Shown here one piece after another: positions 1 to 9,085 of a stretch of 64,000 nt of DNA (positions within the stretch are counted from its first letter, which is position 1; every line of letters starts with the position of its first letter). This DNA comes from Pedobacter sp. MC2016-05. Its GTDB lineage: Bacteria; Bacteroidota; Bacteroidia; Sphingobacteriales; Sphingobacteriaceae. The stretch lies in assembly GCF_026239735.1 (NCBI RefSeq), contig NZ_JAPIVT010000001.1, positions 434,001 through 498,000 of the forward strand. Direction: 5' to 3'. The notes beneath the pieces are model-generated. The model was given only the letters and a program-made list of their open reading frames with translations. It searched no databases and had not been told where the DNA came from. A program made the translations under genes and the position numbers.

Positions 1-2
1 GC

Positions 3-2756
3 GCTGCTCCTGGTATTCAAACCAATCTTGCAGGTGGTGCACCAGGCTCTTCTGCCGCAATTCGCGTAAGAGGATTTGGTTCTATCTCTGCCTCAAACTC
101 TGCTTTAATTGTAGTTGATGGAGTGGTTTATGATGGTGGTATGTCAAACATTAATCCGGACGATGTTGAAAATGTATCTATTTTAAAGGATGCTTCGACA
201 ACTGCGCTATATGGCTCAAGAGCAGCTAACGGAGTAGTAATGATTACAACAAAAAAAGGTAAGAAGAATTCTGATAATTTAACTTTTAAGGCATCAGTTG
301 GATGGTTGGATCGGGGTTTACCAGAATATGAGCGTGTTGATGCCAATACGTACTATCCATTAATGTGGGAAGTGCAAAGAAATACTTTACAATATGGTTC
401 TTTAGCCATTCCTCGTAATATCGCGGGCCAGATTGCTGCTGGTACATTAAGTAGTTATAATGGTGCAAATTACACTGGTGTTAAATCACTGTTAGGTTAC
501 AATCCTTACAATGTTGCTGATAACCAAATTGTATCCGCCGATGGTATTTTGAATCCTAATGCGTCATTGTTATATGGTGATGACTTAGATTGGGCTGATG
601 CAGCTAGTCAAGGTGGCAAGAAAAGACAAAATTATAACATGACTTACTCAGGTGGTAATGAAAAATCTGATTTTTTTGCTTCAGTTGGTTACACAAATGA
701 AGAAGGATTTCTTATAAAATCTGGATTAAAAAGATACAACGGTCGTGTGGCTGTGAATTCAAATCCAGTAAAATGGTTTAAAACGGGGTTAAATTTGAGT
801 GGGACTTACAGTAAATCATTAACAGATAATGTTGGTGATGGCGGATCTTCAGTGGTTAATCCTTTTTATATTTCCCGTTATATTGGCCCAATCTATCCGG
901 TATACCTTCACAATGCTACAACTGGTGATTATGTATTGGATGCCAATGGACAACGTCAGTTTGATTTTGGTAACGGCCGTCCGTTCTCTCAAGGTCGCCA
1001 CACTATTTTTGAAAATATAAATGATTCGCAGAGATCAGTAAGAGGCGTTATCAATGCTAGGACTTATGCAACCGTTAATATCACCAAAGATTTAAAAGCG
1101 ACTACTAATGTAAGTTTCGATTTGCAGGATATTCACGAGCGCTTATATGATAACCCGATTGTAGGTGATGGAGCTCCAGCAGGTAGGGCTTATCAATATT
1201 TATACCGTACAACCAATATTACCTTTAACCAATTATTAGAATATAATAAGCAATTCGGTAAACATAACGTTAATGCCCTTGCAGGACATGAAACTTTCAC
1301 GCGTAAGTATAATGAACTTTCAGGTAGCAGAAGTGGACAAAGTTTTGATGGAATCACAGAACTATCAAACTTTGCAACTGTTTTAGGTACAAGTTCTTTT
1401 GAGGATAATTATGCTCTTGAAAGTTATTTAGGTCGTATTAATTACGATTTTGATGGAAAATATTTATTAAGTGCTAACTTTCGTAGAGATGGTAATTCGA
1501 GATTTTCATCAGCGGTACGTTGGAATAATTTCTATGGTATAAGCGCAGGCTGGAATATCCACAAAGAGGCTTTCTTTAATGCTAAATGGGTAGACCAACT
1601 AAAGCTAAGATCTTCATATGGAGAATTGGGTAATGATGCTGGGATCGATTATTACGCTTACAAAGCTTTATATAATTTAGGCAATAATAACCAGGCTGAA
1701 TCCGGATCTAGACAAGCTAGGTTATCAAATCCAACTTTAACCTGGGAGACTGCAAAAAACTTGGATGTAGCTTTGGAATTTGGCTTGTTTAAAAACAGAT
1801 TAACAGGTACTGTCGAGTATTTTAACAGAATTACCGATGGTTTAATTTTTGATGTACCCCAACCATTATCAAACGGAGGATCAACTACAAGTCCGTATTA
1901 TTTCGCTATTCCTACTAACATTGGAAGTTTGTATAACAGAGGTTGGGAAGCGCAGATTACCGGAGAGGTTGTTCGCAATAAAGATTTCAAATATACAGCA
2001 ACCATTAATTTAACCAAATTCAAAAATCAAATCACTAAAATGCCAGACAACCAACCATTGATTCAGTCGTCAACTGGTTTTAAAGCTTATAGTGTTGGCC
2101 ACTCGATTTATGATTTTTATTTAAGAGAATTCTACGGTGTTGATTCGCAGACTGGTGAGGCATTGTACAGAACTAATAGCCTAACAACGAATGCAAAGAT
2201 TGTGAATGGAACTGACACGGTAACAAAAGTAATTGGAGAAGCAAATTATAGATACTCAGATAATTCTTCAATTCCTGATTTGTATGGATCAATGACAAAC
2301 ACTTTTACCTATAAAAACCTAAGCTTAAGTTTCTTGTTTACCTTCCAATTCGGTGGTAGAGTTTATGATAGCGCATATCAGTCGCTAATGCACGGTGGTA
2401 ATTACGGTACGGCTATGCATGTTGATGCGTTGAACCGTTGGCAGAATCCTGGTGATGCGACTGATGTTCCAAGATTTGATAACAACCGCATTGCAGATTT
2501 TACAGGGGCGAGTACGAGATGGTTGACTAATGCTAGCTATTTACAACTGAATAATATCACGCTAAACTATCAATTCCCTGCACGTTGGTTAGGAGAGATT
2601 AAAGCTAAGTCGGCGAACGTATTTGTAACTGGAGAAAACTTAGCGTTATTCTCACACCGTAAAGGGATGGGCGTATCAAGTACTTTCACAGGAATAGTAG
2701 GGAACAATTACTATTTCAGTAAAGTTGTTTCAGTAGGTGTTAACATAGGCTTTTAA
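3..2756 (+). CDS. SusC/RagA-type TonB-dependent outer-membrane receptor, 5' end missing
   Basis: Outer-membrane beta-barrel receptor that imports glycans or other ligands together with its SusD lipoprotein, powered by TonB. The reading frame is open to the left edge, so the signal peptide, carboxypeptidase-like repeat and TonB box are outside the window. The visible part starts in the plug domain with the family signature IRVRGFGS..ASNSALIVVDGV, followed by VSILKDASTTALYGSRAANGV, then a long barrel of alternating aromatic and polar residues. It ends in VGVNIGF, with the C-terminal aromatic residue typical of outer-membrane barrels. The SusD gene follows after 18 nt, so the two are surely co-transcribed. 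The transported substrate cannot be read from the sequence, and no glycoside hydrolase is adjacent. Confidence 0.95.
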   Translation, partial: AAPGIQTNLAGGAPGSSAAIRVRGFGSISASNSALIVVDGVVYDGGMSNINPDDVENVSILKDASTTALYGSRAANGVVMITTKKGKKNSDNLTFKASVGWLDRGLPEYERVDANTYYPLMWEVQRNTLQYGSLAIPRNIAGQIAAGTLSSYNGANYTGVKSLLGYNPYNVADNQIVSADGILNPNASLLYGDDLDWADAASQGGKKRQNYNMTYSGGNEKSDFFASVGYTNEEGFLIKSGLKRYNGRVAVNSNPVKWFKTGLNLSGTYSKSLTDNVGDGGSSVVNPFYISRYIGPIYPVYLHNATTGDYVLDANGQRQFDFGNGRPFSQGRHTIFENINDSQRSVRGVINARTYATVNITKDLKATTNVSFDLQDIHERLYDNPIVGDGAPAGRAYQYLYRTTNITFNQLLEYNKQFGKHNVNALAGHETFTRKYNELSGSRSGQSFDGITELSNFATVLGTSSFEDNYALESYLGRINYDFDGKYLLSANFRRDGNSRFSSAVRWNNFYGISAGWNIHKEAFFNAKWVDQLKLRSSYGELGNDAGIDYYAYKALYNLGNNNQAESGSRQARLSNPTLTWETAKNLDVALEFGLFKNRLTGTVEYFNRITDGLIFDVPQPLSNGGSTTSPYYFAIPTNIGSLYNRGWEAQITGEVVRNKDFKYTATINLTKFKNQITKMPDNQPLIQSSTGFKAYSVGHSIYDFYLREFYGVDSQTGEALYRTNSLTTNAKIVNGTDTVTKVIGEANYRYSDNSSIPDLYGSMTNTFTYKNLSLSFLFTFQFGGRVYDSAYQSLMHGGNYGTAMHVDALNRWQNPGDATDVPRFDNNRIADFTGASTRWLTNASYLQLNNITLNYQFPARWLGEIKAKSANVFVTGENLALFSHRKGMGVSSTFTGIVGNNYYFSKVVSVGVNIGF

Positions 2757-2774
2757 TTCATTGTATAAAACATT

Positions 2775-4262
2775 ATGAAAAAAATTATAAGTAAAGTGAT
2801 GATTGTGGGTGCTTTGTTAACCACACTCAGTTCCTGTGAAAAGGGATTTTTAGAAACTAACCCAACAGATCAAGTTTCTACGGACGTACTTTTTAGTACT
2901 ACAAAAAATGCCTGGACGGCAGTTAATGGTATCCATAGATTAATGTATAACCAAATTTTCGGTGCGCAAGCACAAGGTGGGCAGAGTGGAAATATGCTTT
3001 ACATGGATATCTTGGGTGAGGATATGGTGTTTAATATCGCTTCTAGTACCTGGCTTCTAAGTGAAGGTAAATGGATATCACACCGTAACCCAAACAGCGG
3101 CATGTTGTTTTATAATTACCAGTTTTATTATGTAATTATAAGTAATGCAAACATGATTATCGCAAATATTGATAATGCAGAAGGTAGTGCTGCTGATAAA
3201 GCAGCTATAAAAGCAGAGGCACTAACTTACCGTGGGTGGGCATATTACCAAATGGTTCAATTATTTGGAGAGCGTTATGTTGCTGGTCAGGCAAATAGCG
3301 GTTTGGCTGTACCATTAGTATTAACGCCAGCTAACGAAAAAACGCCAAGAAGTACTGTTGCACAAGTGTACGCACAAGCTAATAAAGATATTGACGATGC
3401 TATTGGTTTATTTGCAGGCTACACAAGAACAAATAAATCTCATTTCAATATTGATGTGGCAAAAGGTATTAAAGCGAGAATAGCGCTGACGCAACAAAAC
3501 TGGGCTGATGCAGTAAAATTTGCTAAAGAGGCTAGAACTGGTTATACTTTAATGAATAATACAGCTTATCAGGCAGGTTTTAACGATTACAGCAACACCG
3601 AGTGGATGTGGGCGTCACGAATAACTTCTGATCAAACAAATTATTTTTATTCGTTTTTTGCGTATATGTCTGCGAATTATAACTCTACAGTAATTAGAAC
3701 CAGTCCAAAATCGATCAATTCATCATTATATAACTGGATTCCTGATACTGATGTGCGTAAAAAACTTTGGGATCCAACTGGAACAAACACCGCGGAGTTC
3801 CCAATTCCAACTTCAGCATCAAGTCGTTACAGATACATGAGCCGAAAATTTAAAGTTGCTGACGTTTCTTTAAGTATTGGTGACGTTCCATATATGCGTG
3901 CTGCTGAGATGTATTTAATTGAAGCCGAAGCTGAAGCGAGAAGAGGAAATGATGTTTTAGCTGCCCAGGCATTGTTGCCTTTGGCTGTTAACCGTAATCC
4001 TTCTTACACACTGTCAACAAATACAGGCGCAGCCTTAATTACTGAGATTATGAATCAAAGAAGAGTAGAGCTTTGGGGAGAAGGATTTAGATTCTACGAT
4101 TTGAAACGTACAAATTCAGCTTTAGATAGAACTGGTGCTAATCATAACGTATCTTATGCTAATGTTTTAACCATTCCAGCTGGTGATAAGCAATGGCAAT
4201 TTTTGATTCCTCAAGACGAAATTAACATTGGAAATGGTGTTGTAACACAAAATCCATTATAG
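2775..4262 (+). CDS. SusD/RagB family nutrient-binding outer-membrane lipoprotein
   Basis: Surface lipoprotein that captures the ligand and forms the lid of the SusC receptor encoded just upstream. The 495-residue product begins with a lipoprotein signal peptide (MKKIISKVMIVGALLTT, lipobox LSSC at about residues 18-21) and continues with CEKGFLETNPTDQVS, a typical SusD start. The middle has the TPR-like SusD core (EALTYRGWAYYQMVQLFG). The C-terminal part has MRAAEMYLIEAEAEAR and RRVELWGEGFRFYDLKR, the hallmark blocks of the family. Length is normal. With no enzyme genes next to it, this is either a small transport-only locus or the 3' end of a larger one to the left. Confidence 0.95.
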   Translation: MKKIISKVMIVGALLTTLSSCEKGFLETNPTDQVSTDVLFSTTKNAWTAVNGIHRLMYNQIFGAQAQGGQSGNMLYMDILGEDMVFNIASSTWLLSEGKWISHRNPNSGMLFYNYQFYYVIISNANMIIANIDNAEGSAADKAAIKAEALTYRGWAYYQMVQLFGERYVAGQANSGLAVPLVLTPANEKTPRSTVAQVYAQANKDIDDAIGLFAGYTRTNKSHFNIDVAKGIKARIALTQQNWADAVKFAKEARTGYTLMNNTAYQAGFNDYSNTEWMWASRITSDQTNYFYSFFAYMSANYNSTVIRTSPKSINSSLYNWIPDTDVRKKLWDPTGTNTAEFPIPTSASSRYRYMSRKFKVADVSLSIGDVPYMRAAEMYLIEAEAEARRGNDVLAAQALLPLAVNRNPSYTLSTNTGAALITEIMNQRRVELWGEGFRFYDLKRTNSALDRTGANHNVSYANVLTIPAGDKQWQFLIPQDEINIGNGVVTQNPL

Positions 4263-4286
4263 TTTACACGCCCCAATACAAAAACA

Positions 4287-4324
4287 AAGGAGCTGTTTCG
4301 TACATATATATGAAATAGCTCCTT
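4287..4324 (+). terminator. Stem-loop terminator after susD
   Basis: A 13-bp stem (AAGGAGCTGTTTC against GAAATAGCTCCTT, one G-U pair) encloses a 12-nt loop and lies 24 bp after the susD stop. The 3' side is weakly U-rich (CTTCTTC), so termination efficiency is uncertain. Confidence 0.65.
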
Positions 4325-4379
4325 CTTCAGAGATCAATTCCTGCATTCGGGCTCTTTAAATGAATCCACTCATAACAAC

Positions 4380-4409
4380 AAAGGGCGATGTTTTTCAACA
4401 TCGCCCTTT
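4380..4409. terminator. Strong hairpin terminator, probably bidirectional
   Basis: A perfect 13-bp stem (AAAGGGCGATGTT / AACATCGCCCTTT) with a 4-nt loop sits between susD and the oppositely oriented ferredoxin gene, 22 bp from the ferredoxin stop. It most likely ends the ferredoxin transcript and backs up termination from the susCD side. Confidence 0.75.
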
Positions 4410-4430
4410 ACTTTTATCTATCTTATAAAC

Positions 4431-4757
4431 TTAACTTACTCCGTGTAATTTCACTTTTAGGCCATCCATATTGTTGTTTAACTGTAGCTGGCAAGCTAAA
4501 CGAGAGTTGGGTAACAAATCAGGCAAGGTATCTAACATTGCATATTCATCATCACTCATTTCGTTTAATTTCTCTTCGCCTTCTAACACATCAACGCAAC
4601 AAGTGGCACACAAAGCCATCCCGCCGCAGGTAGCTAAAATATCGTATTCTGATGCTTTCAAAAATTCCATCAAACTCAAGCCCATATCGGTTGGTGCCTC
4701 GTGAAGGGTAACAGAACCATCCGGTTCTTGCATGTATATCGTAATGTTGTTTTCCAT
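4431..4757 (-). CDS. 2Fe-2S ferredoxin
   Basis: Small electron carrier of 108 residues. The cluster-binding motif C-x5-C-x2-C is visible at about residues 44-53 (CGGMALCATC), with the fourth cysteine in SRLACQLQL near residue 89. This spacing is of the adrenodoxin/Isc-ferredoxin kind. The ferredoxin-NADP reductase gene lies upstream in the same direction, 69 bp away, so the two probably form a redox pair delivering NADPH electrons to an unidentified acceptor. No isc or suf genes are nearby, so a specific role in cluster assembly is not supported. Confidence 0.9.
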   Translation of the reverse strand: MENNITIYMQEPDGSVTLHEAPTDMGLSLMEFLKASEYDILATCGGMALCATCCVDVLEGEEKLNEMSDDEYAMLDTLPDLLPNSRLACQLQLNNNMDGLKVKLHGVS

Positions 4758-4826
4758 TTTTCTGCTCGCTTATTAGCGCAAACTTACTTAAAATAGTTTT
4801 TTATTGAAACAATATTAACGCAAAGC

Positions 4827-5837
4827 CTAAAATTCTGAAACTCCGTTTACGGTGGTATATTTCATCGTGTATTTTACACCCGGATTCATATACGAATAAG
4901 CACTGTGACTCATTAAAGCGGCCTCGTGGAAACCACAAAGTATTAATTTTAACTTATTAGCGTAAGTATTGATATCGCCAATGGCATAGATACCGGGAAT
5001 GTTTGTAGAATAATCATCGGTATTAACCTCGATAGCACTTTTGCTGATGTTTAAGTTCCAGGCTTCAATTGGGCCTAATTTTGGACTTAAACCAAACAAA
5101 GGAATCAAATGATCTGCTTCTACAACCGTTTTTTCCATGGTACGGTTCTGTACAATTTCTACTTGCTCTAACTTATCTGATCCGTGAACAGCTTGTAAAT
5201 TACTGTTTAAAATCAGGTTAATTTTTCCGCTTTCGGCCAATGCCATCACTTTAGCAACAGAATCTGGAGCACCACGGAAGCTCTCACTTCTATGCACCAA
5301 CGTTAATTCAGAACAAACTTCGGCAAGGTAAATCGTCCAATCCAAAGCAGAGTCGCCACCGCCAGCAATAACCATTTTCTGATCACGGTATTTTTCGGGA
5401 TCAAGAATCATATAGTTAACACCTTTACCGTTTTCAAAATTTTCGAGGTTTTCAACAGCAGGTTTACGTGGCTCAAAACAACCTAATCCGCCAGCAATAA
5501 CCACCACTTTAGCTTCGATAACGGTTCCCATGTTCGTGGTTAAAACGAAATCAGCTTCGCCACGTTTTTCCAATCCTTCAATACGTTCACCTAAGGTAAA
5601 AGTTGGATGAAAAGGCTTTGCCTGCTCCATCAAATTATCAATAAGCTCTTGCGCCAATACCGAAGGATAACCTGGAATATCGTAAATTGGTTTCTTTGGG
5701 TAAATTTCAGAAAGCTGACCACCAACCTGAGGAAGGTAATCAATTAAATGGCAACGCATTTTTAATAAACCGGCTTCAAAAATGGCAAATAAACCAACCG
5801 GACCAGCGCCAATTACGGCTATATCAGTAGAGATCAT
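4827..5837 (-). CDS. Ferredoxin--NADP reductase, thioredoxin-reductase-like type
   Basis: FAD- and NADPH-binding flavoprotein of 336 residues, the usual size of the YumC-type ferredoxin/flavodoxin reductases. The N-terminal FAD-binding Rossmann motif is IGAGPVGLFA (residues 9-18). The second nucleotide-binding motif is AGGGDSALDW in the middle. A late FAD-contacting block reads IPGIYAIGDINTY. The redox-active CxxC of true thioredoxin reductases is absent, which separates the two families. The adjacent ferredoxin is the likely partner. The start ATG is preceded by an AT-rich spacer of about 230 bp shared with the divergent membrane-protein gene. Confidence 0.9.
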   Translation of the reverse strand: MISTDIAVIGAGPVGLFAIFEAGLLKMRCHLIDYLPQVGGQLSEIYPKKPIYDIPGYPSVLAQELIDNLMEQAKPFHPTFTLGERIEGLEKRGEADFVLTTNMGTVIEAKVVVIAGGLGCFEPRKPAVENLENFENGKGVNYMILDPEKYRDQKMVIAGGGDSALDWTIYLAEVCSELTLVHRSESFRGAPDSVAKVMALAESGKINLILNSNLQAVHGSDKLEQVEIVQNRTMEKTVVEADHLIPLFGLSPKLGPIEAWNLNISKSAIEVNTDDYSTNIPGIYAIGDINTYANKLKLILCGFHEAALMSHSAYSYMNPGVKYTMKYTTVNGVSEF

Positions 5838-6068
5838 TCAAAAAAATTTGATGCAAAGTTACAAAATAAACTTTTATCAATTTCTCTATTTAGAAATATT
5901 CTAGATAATTCTGTAATCTTATCTTATTCAGTATTTTATATGCTTTGAAGTGATTAAATTAAAAAGATAAGAGTTTTAGTCGTTCCAAAGCGAATTATAA
6001 TTGGTCTATAGATTTAATAGAGTTAACTAATTTTTATATTTTGAGATTAATTTATATGTTAGCCAAAA

Positions 6069-6752
6069 ATGGTATCTTCAATAGCGATGGACTTGGGAAT
6101 TCTTCTGCCAATTTTAGGACTGCTGTTTGTGGTTTGGGCGATAACCTTTATCGTTTATAGTGAAACATGGCAACTCCCAACTGCGTTTATGCCTGTAGGT
6201 TTAGGCGCCTATATTTACCTGGAGCATCATCCATGGAATTGGCTAATGCTTTTGCCCTTGCTTTCCGCTCTCGTTTTTAATGTTAGTGCTGTATTGAGTA
6301 AGCCGAAATTTAGAGGTTGGGTAAGTTATTTGAATTACATCCTCCTTTTGCCCATAGTCATTTTATACCTTTTTAACTTCCGCTCCCTCTTTAAAGATGA
6401 TAGCCTTTTAAGAACTATTTTCGCTGGTCTGGGAATCCTTGCCTTGTTAATTTACGTCTCAAAATTTTGGCTATCGGATGTTATTCTACTTTTGATTAAT
6501 CAACTCTACACAAAAGAAAGTAGGAATTTCGAAACAACTATTGCAAATCGGTTCATAAAGGGTGTCGGTAAAACGAGAACTTTCCATGTAACAATAGGTG
6601 GTTTGGGCACTGTTGAAACTTCAGGATTTTTCTATTTATATGTCGGCCTTAAAAATATAACACCTTATGATAAGGTGAGGTTAAAATTAAAAACAGGGTG
6701 TTTAGGCACTGAGTTTATTTCTGGTTTTCCCAGGCTTATATCAAGAACTTAA
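6069..6752 (+). CDS. Hypothetical integral membrane protein
   Basis: I do not recognise this 227-residue protein. It has about five hydrophobic segments in its first 165 residues (for example GILLPILGLLFVVWAITFIV and TIFAGLGILALLIYVSKFWL) and a soluble C-terminal tail of about 60 residues containing FHVTIGGLGTVETSGFFYLY. An alternative start lies six codons downstream at position 6087. It stands alone between a divergent reductase gene and the convergent peptidase gene. Codon use and composition do not look foreign. It is a real gene by its long hydrophobic pattern, but no function can be given. Confidence 0.6.
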   Translation: MVSSIAMDLGILLPILGLLFVVWAITFIVYSETWQLPTAFMPVGLGAYIYLEHHPWNWLMLLPLLSALVFNVSAVLSKPKFRGWVSYLNYILLLPIVILYLFNFRSLFKDDSLLRTIFAGLGILALLIYVSKFWLSDVILLLINQLYTKESRNFETTIANRFIKGVGKTRTFHVTIGGLGTVETSGFFYLYVGLKNITPYDKVRLKLKTGCLGTEFISGFPRLISRT

Positions 6753-6797
6753 ATAACGTGAAGAATTTTCAGAAGTACTGATCAGGTTAAAATATCC

Positions 6798-8846
6798 TCA
6801 CCACTCCATTCCCAGGTTTTGAAATACAAAACTCCACACATCAGCAGCTTCCTCAATCATTTTTGTAGTCGGTTTCCCCGCGCCGTGGCCGGCATTGGTA
6901 TCCACTCTGATCAATATTGGATTCTCTCCTTGGTATTTTTCCTGAAGCGTAGCTGCAAACTTAAATGAATGTGCAGGTACCACACGGTCATCATGATCTG
7001 CAGTTGTAATCAATGTTGCCGGATAATTTACGCCAGCCTTAATATTATGCAATGGCGAATATCTGATCAGATAATCAAAGTCTTCTTTTTCTTCGCTGCT
7101 GCCATACTCAACCACCCAACCCCAGCCAACGGTAAATTTATGGTAGCGTAACATATCTAAAACGCCTACGGCTGGTAATGCAACTTTAAAAAGTTCCGGC
7201 CTTTGAGTCATGCAGGCCCCAACCAGTAAGCCTCCGTTTGATCCACCTGAGATGGCAATTTTAGATGGATTGGTATAATTTTCCTCAATCAAAAATTCGG
7301 CTGCCGCAATAAAATCGTCAAAGACATTTTGTTTCTTCTCCATCATTCCGCCTTTATGCCAGGCTTCGCCATACTCGCTTCCGCCGCGTAAACTCGGCTG
7401 AACATAAATTCCGCCCTTTTCCAGAAATAGCATTCTTGATAAACTAAATCCTGGTGTTAGGCTCACCTGAAAGCCTCCATAAGCATACAGGAAAACAGGA
7501 CTATCGCCATTTAATTTAATTCCTTTTTTATGAACGATGAACATCGGTACTTTAGTTCCATCTTTTGAAGAATAAAATACTTGTTTGGTTTCATAGTTGT
7601 CGGTGTTAAAATTTAGGTCAGGTTTTCTGTATAGTGAGGAGGTTGCCTTTGCGATGTCATAGCGATAGATAGTGCCAGGCGTGGTGAAATTTGAGAAGGT
7701 GTAAAAGAACTCTTTATCCTCCTTGTAAGCGCCGAAACCGGTGGCGGTACCAATGTCCGGCAAGTCAACTTCCCTAATTTTTTTTCCTGCTAAATCATAT
7801 TGAACAATGTTTGTACTGGCATCTTTGAGATACGACGCCCACAAAAAGCCCCCTCCCGTATCTACGCTTTCCAGTGCGAGGTTTGATTCGGGAATGATGG
7901 TTTCCCAATGGGCTGGAGCATTGTTTTCCGGATCTACGAGCACTACGCATTTATTTTCTGCATCCAGATCAGTATTCAATAAAAGCTTGTCGCCAACACT
8001 GTCTATAATACTATAGTTGTTTTCATAACCTTTAACCAAAAGAGAAACTTTGCCGTTAGGTATCCTCAAATCTTGATAATGTAAAGCATTACCAGATGTT
8101 CCGGCACTTGCATAAATAACTAAGAAGCGCTCATCTTCTGTAACAAAAGCTCCAAAATATAGGTTGGGATTGGTTTCATCCTCAAAAACAAGTTGATCAT
8201 CCTCTTGTGAATCGCCTAATTTGTGATAGTAGATTTTTTGAAATTTATTGGCGGCAGATAAATCCGAACCATTTTCAGGCTTATCGAATTTACTGTAATA
8301 GAAACCATCACCTCTCCAGGCCGCACCAGAAAATTTTGTCCATTGCAGCTCGTCTGCTAATTCCTTTTTTGAAGCAATTTCTATGACGTGAATACTGTTC
8401 CAATCAGATCCAGCTTTAGCAACGGAATAAGCAACATATTGTTTGTTATGAGAAAAACCGATTAGAGAAACAGCTGAGGTACCATCAGCAGTTAACTTAT
8501 TGGGGTCTAAAAAAACTTCCTCTTCTCCGTCGAGACCTTTTTTAATATACCAGATACTTTGGTTCTGAAGCCCGTTGTTTTTGGTAAAAAAGTAATAATC
8601 ACCAACCTTAAACGGAGCACCATCTTTAGGGTAGTTCCAAATTTCGGTCAGCTTTTTTTTAATCTCATCGCGGTAAGGAATTTGAGACAAATATTGTTGC
8701 GTCACTTTATTTTCAGCGCTTACCCATGCTGCAGTTTCAGCTGATGTATCATTCTCCAGCCAACGATAGGGGTCGGCAACTTCGGTTCCGAAATAATGAT
8801 CAACTGTACTGTCTTTTTTTGTTGCGGGATATTTCATTGAGGTCAT
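6798..8846 (-). CDS. Prolyl oligopeptidase family serine peptidase (S9A)
   Basis: Serine peptidase that cleaves short peptides after proline. The N-terminus has YPATKKDSTVDHYFGTEVAD and DPYRWLEN, then a beta-propeller region and a C-terminal alpha/beta-hydrolase domain. The catalytic triad is readable as GGSNGG (Ser near residue 538), DHDDRV (Asp near 620) and NAGHGAG (His near 654). Length of 682 residues fits the family. The frame opens at ATG 8846, but immediately upstream, one frame off, lies a signal peptide ending in an AAAAAAAA run (entry 8846-8911). The true gene therefore probably starts at 8911 and is frameshifted by one base; as read, the enzyme would be cytoplasmic. Confidence 0.93.
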   Translation of the reverse strand: MTSMKYPATKKDSTVDHYFGTEVADPYRWLENDTSAETAAWVSAENKVTQQYLSQIPYRDEIKKKLTEIWNYPKDGAPFKVGDYYFFTKNNGLQNQSIWYIKKGLDGEEEVFLDPNKLTADGTSAVSLIGFSHNKQYVAYSVAKAGSDWNSIHVIEIASKKELADELQWTKFSGAAWRGDGFYYSKFDKPENGSDLSAANKFQKIYYHKLGDSQEDDQLVFEDETNPNLYFGAFVTEDERFLVIYASAGTSGNALHYQDLRIPNGKVSLLVKGYENNYSIIDSVGDKLLLNTDLDAENKCVVLVDPENNAPAHWETIIPESNLALESVDTGGGFLWASYLKDASTNIVQYDLAGKKIREVDLPDIGTATGFGAYKEDKEFFYTFSNFTTPGTIYRYDIAKATSSLYRKPDLNFNTDNYETKQVFYSSKDGTKVPMFIVHKKGIKLNGDSPVFLYAYGGFQVSLTPGFSLSRMLFLEKGGIYVQPSLRGGSEYGEAWHKGGMMEKKQNVFDDFIAAAEFLIEENYTNPSKIAISGGSNGGLLVGACMTQRPELFKVALPAVGVLDMLRYHKFTVGWGWVVEYGSSEEKEDFDYLIRYSPLHNIKAGVNYPATLITTADHDDRVVPAHSFKFAATLQEKYQGENPILIRVDTNAGHGAGKPTTKMIEEAADVWSFVFQNLGMEW

Positions 8847-8911
8847 TTTTTTTCAGCCTTGCAAGCTAACGAGACTACTGCAAATAAGCCAAATACAAAT
8901 TGCTTTTTCAT
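8846..8911 (-). other. Out-of-frame signal peptide belonging to the prolyl oligopeptidase gene
   Basis: Reading from ATG at 8911 on the minus strand gives 22 residues (MKKQFVFGLFAVV, then SLACKAEKK) and a TGA at 8845-8843. This is a lipoprotein-like or Sec signal peptide with a cysteine after SLA. The peptidase frame begins inside the same eight-A run (8853-8846). One additional A would fuse signal peptide and enzyme into one continuous frame. It could be a sequencing error, a real inactivating frameshift, or a slippage-controlled switch between secreted and cytosolic enzyme. Confidence 0.75.
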
Positions 8912-9068
8912 CTCGAAATGGATTTATTTACTATTATATGTTTTTCCTTTCGAGATGATTGCACAGATGCTTAGAATACACAGATTTTTTCTCTTATGTG
9001 ATTTTTTGCATTCGAACTTTGGCCTGCATACTATGGACTCCAAACTTTTTCCTTCGGACTTTTTCCAC

Positions 9069-9076
9069 TACCTTTG
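9069..9076 (+). promoter_or_regulatory. Promoter -7 element (TACCTTTG) of lpxH
   Basis: TACCTTTG matches the Bacteroidota -7 consensus TAnnTTTG and lies 9 nt before the lpxH ATG at 9086. The -33 region is only T-rich. This location argues against the in-frame TTG at 9074 as a start, because that codon is inside the promoter. Confidence 0.55.
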
Positions 9077-9085
9077 AAGCCTTAC

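Noticed and set aside
9074-9085. TTG start for lpxH
   Set aside because: The codon falls inside the TACCTTTG promoter box, so it cannot be in the mRNA; ATG 9086 gives the typical N-terminus.
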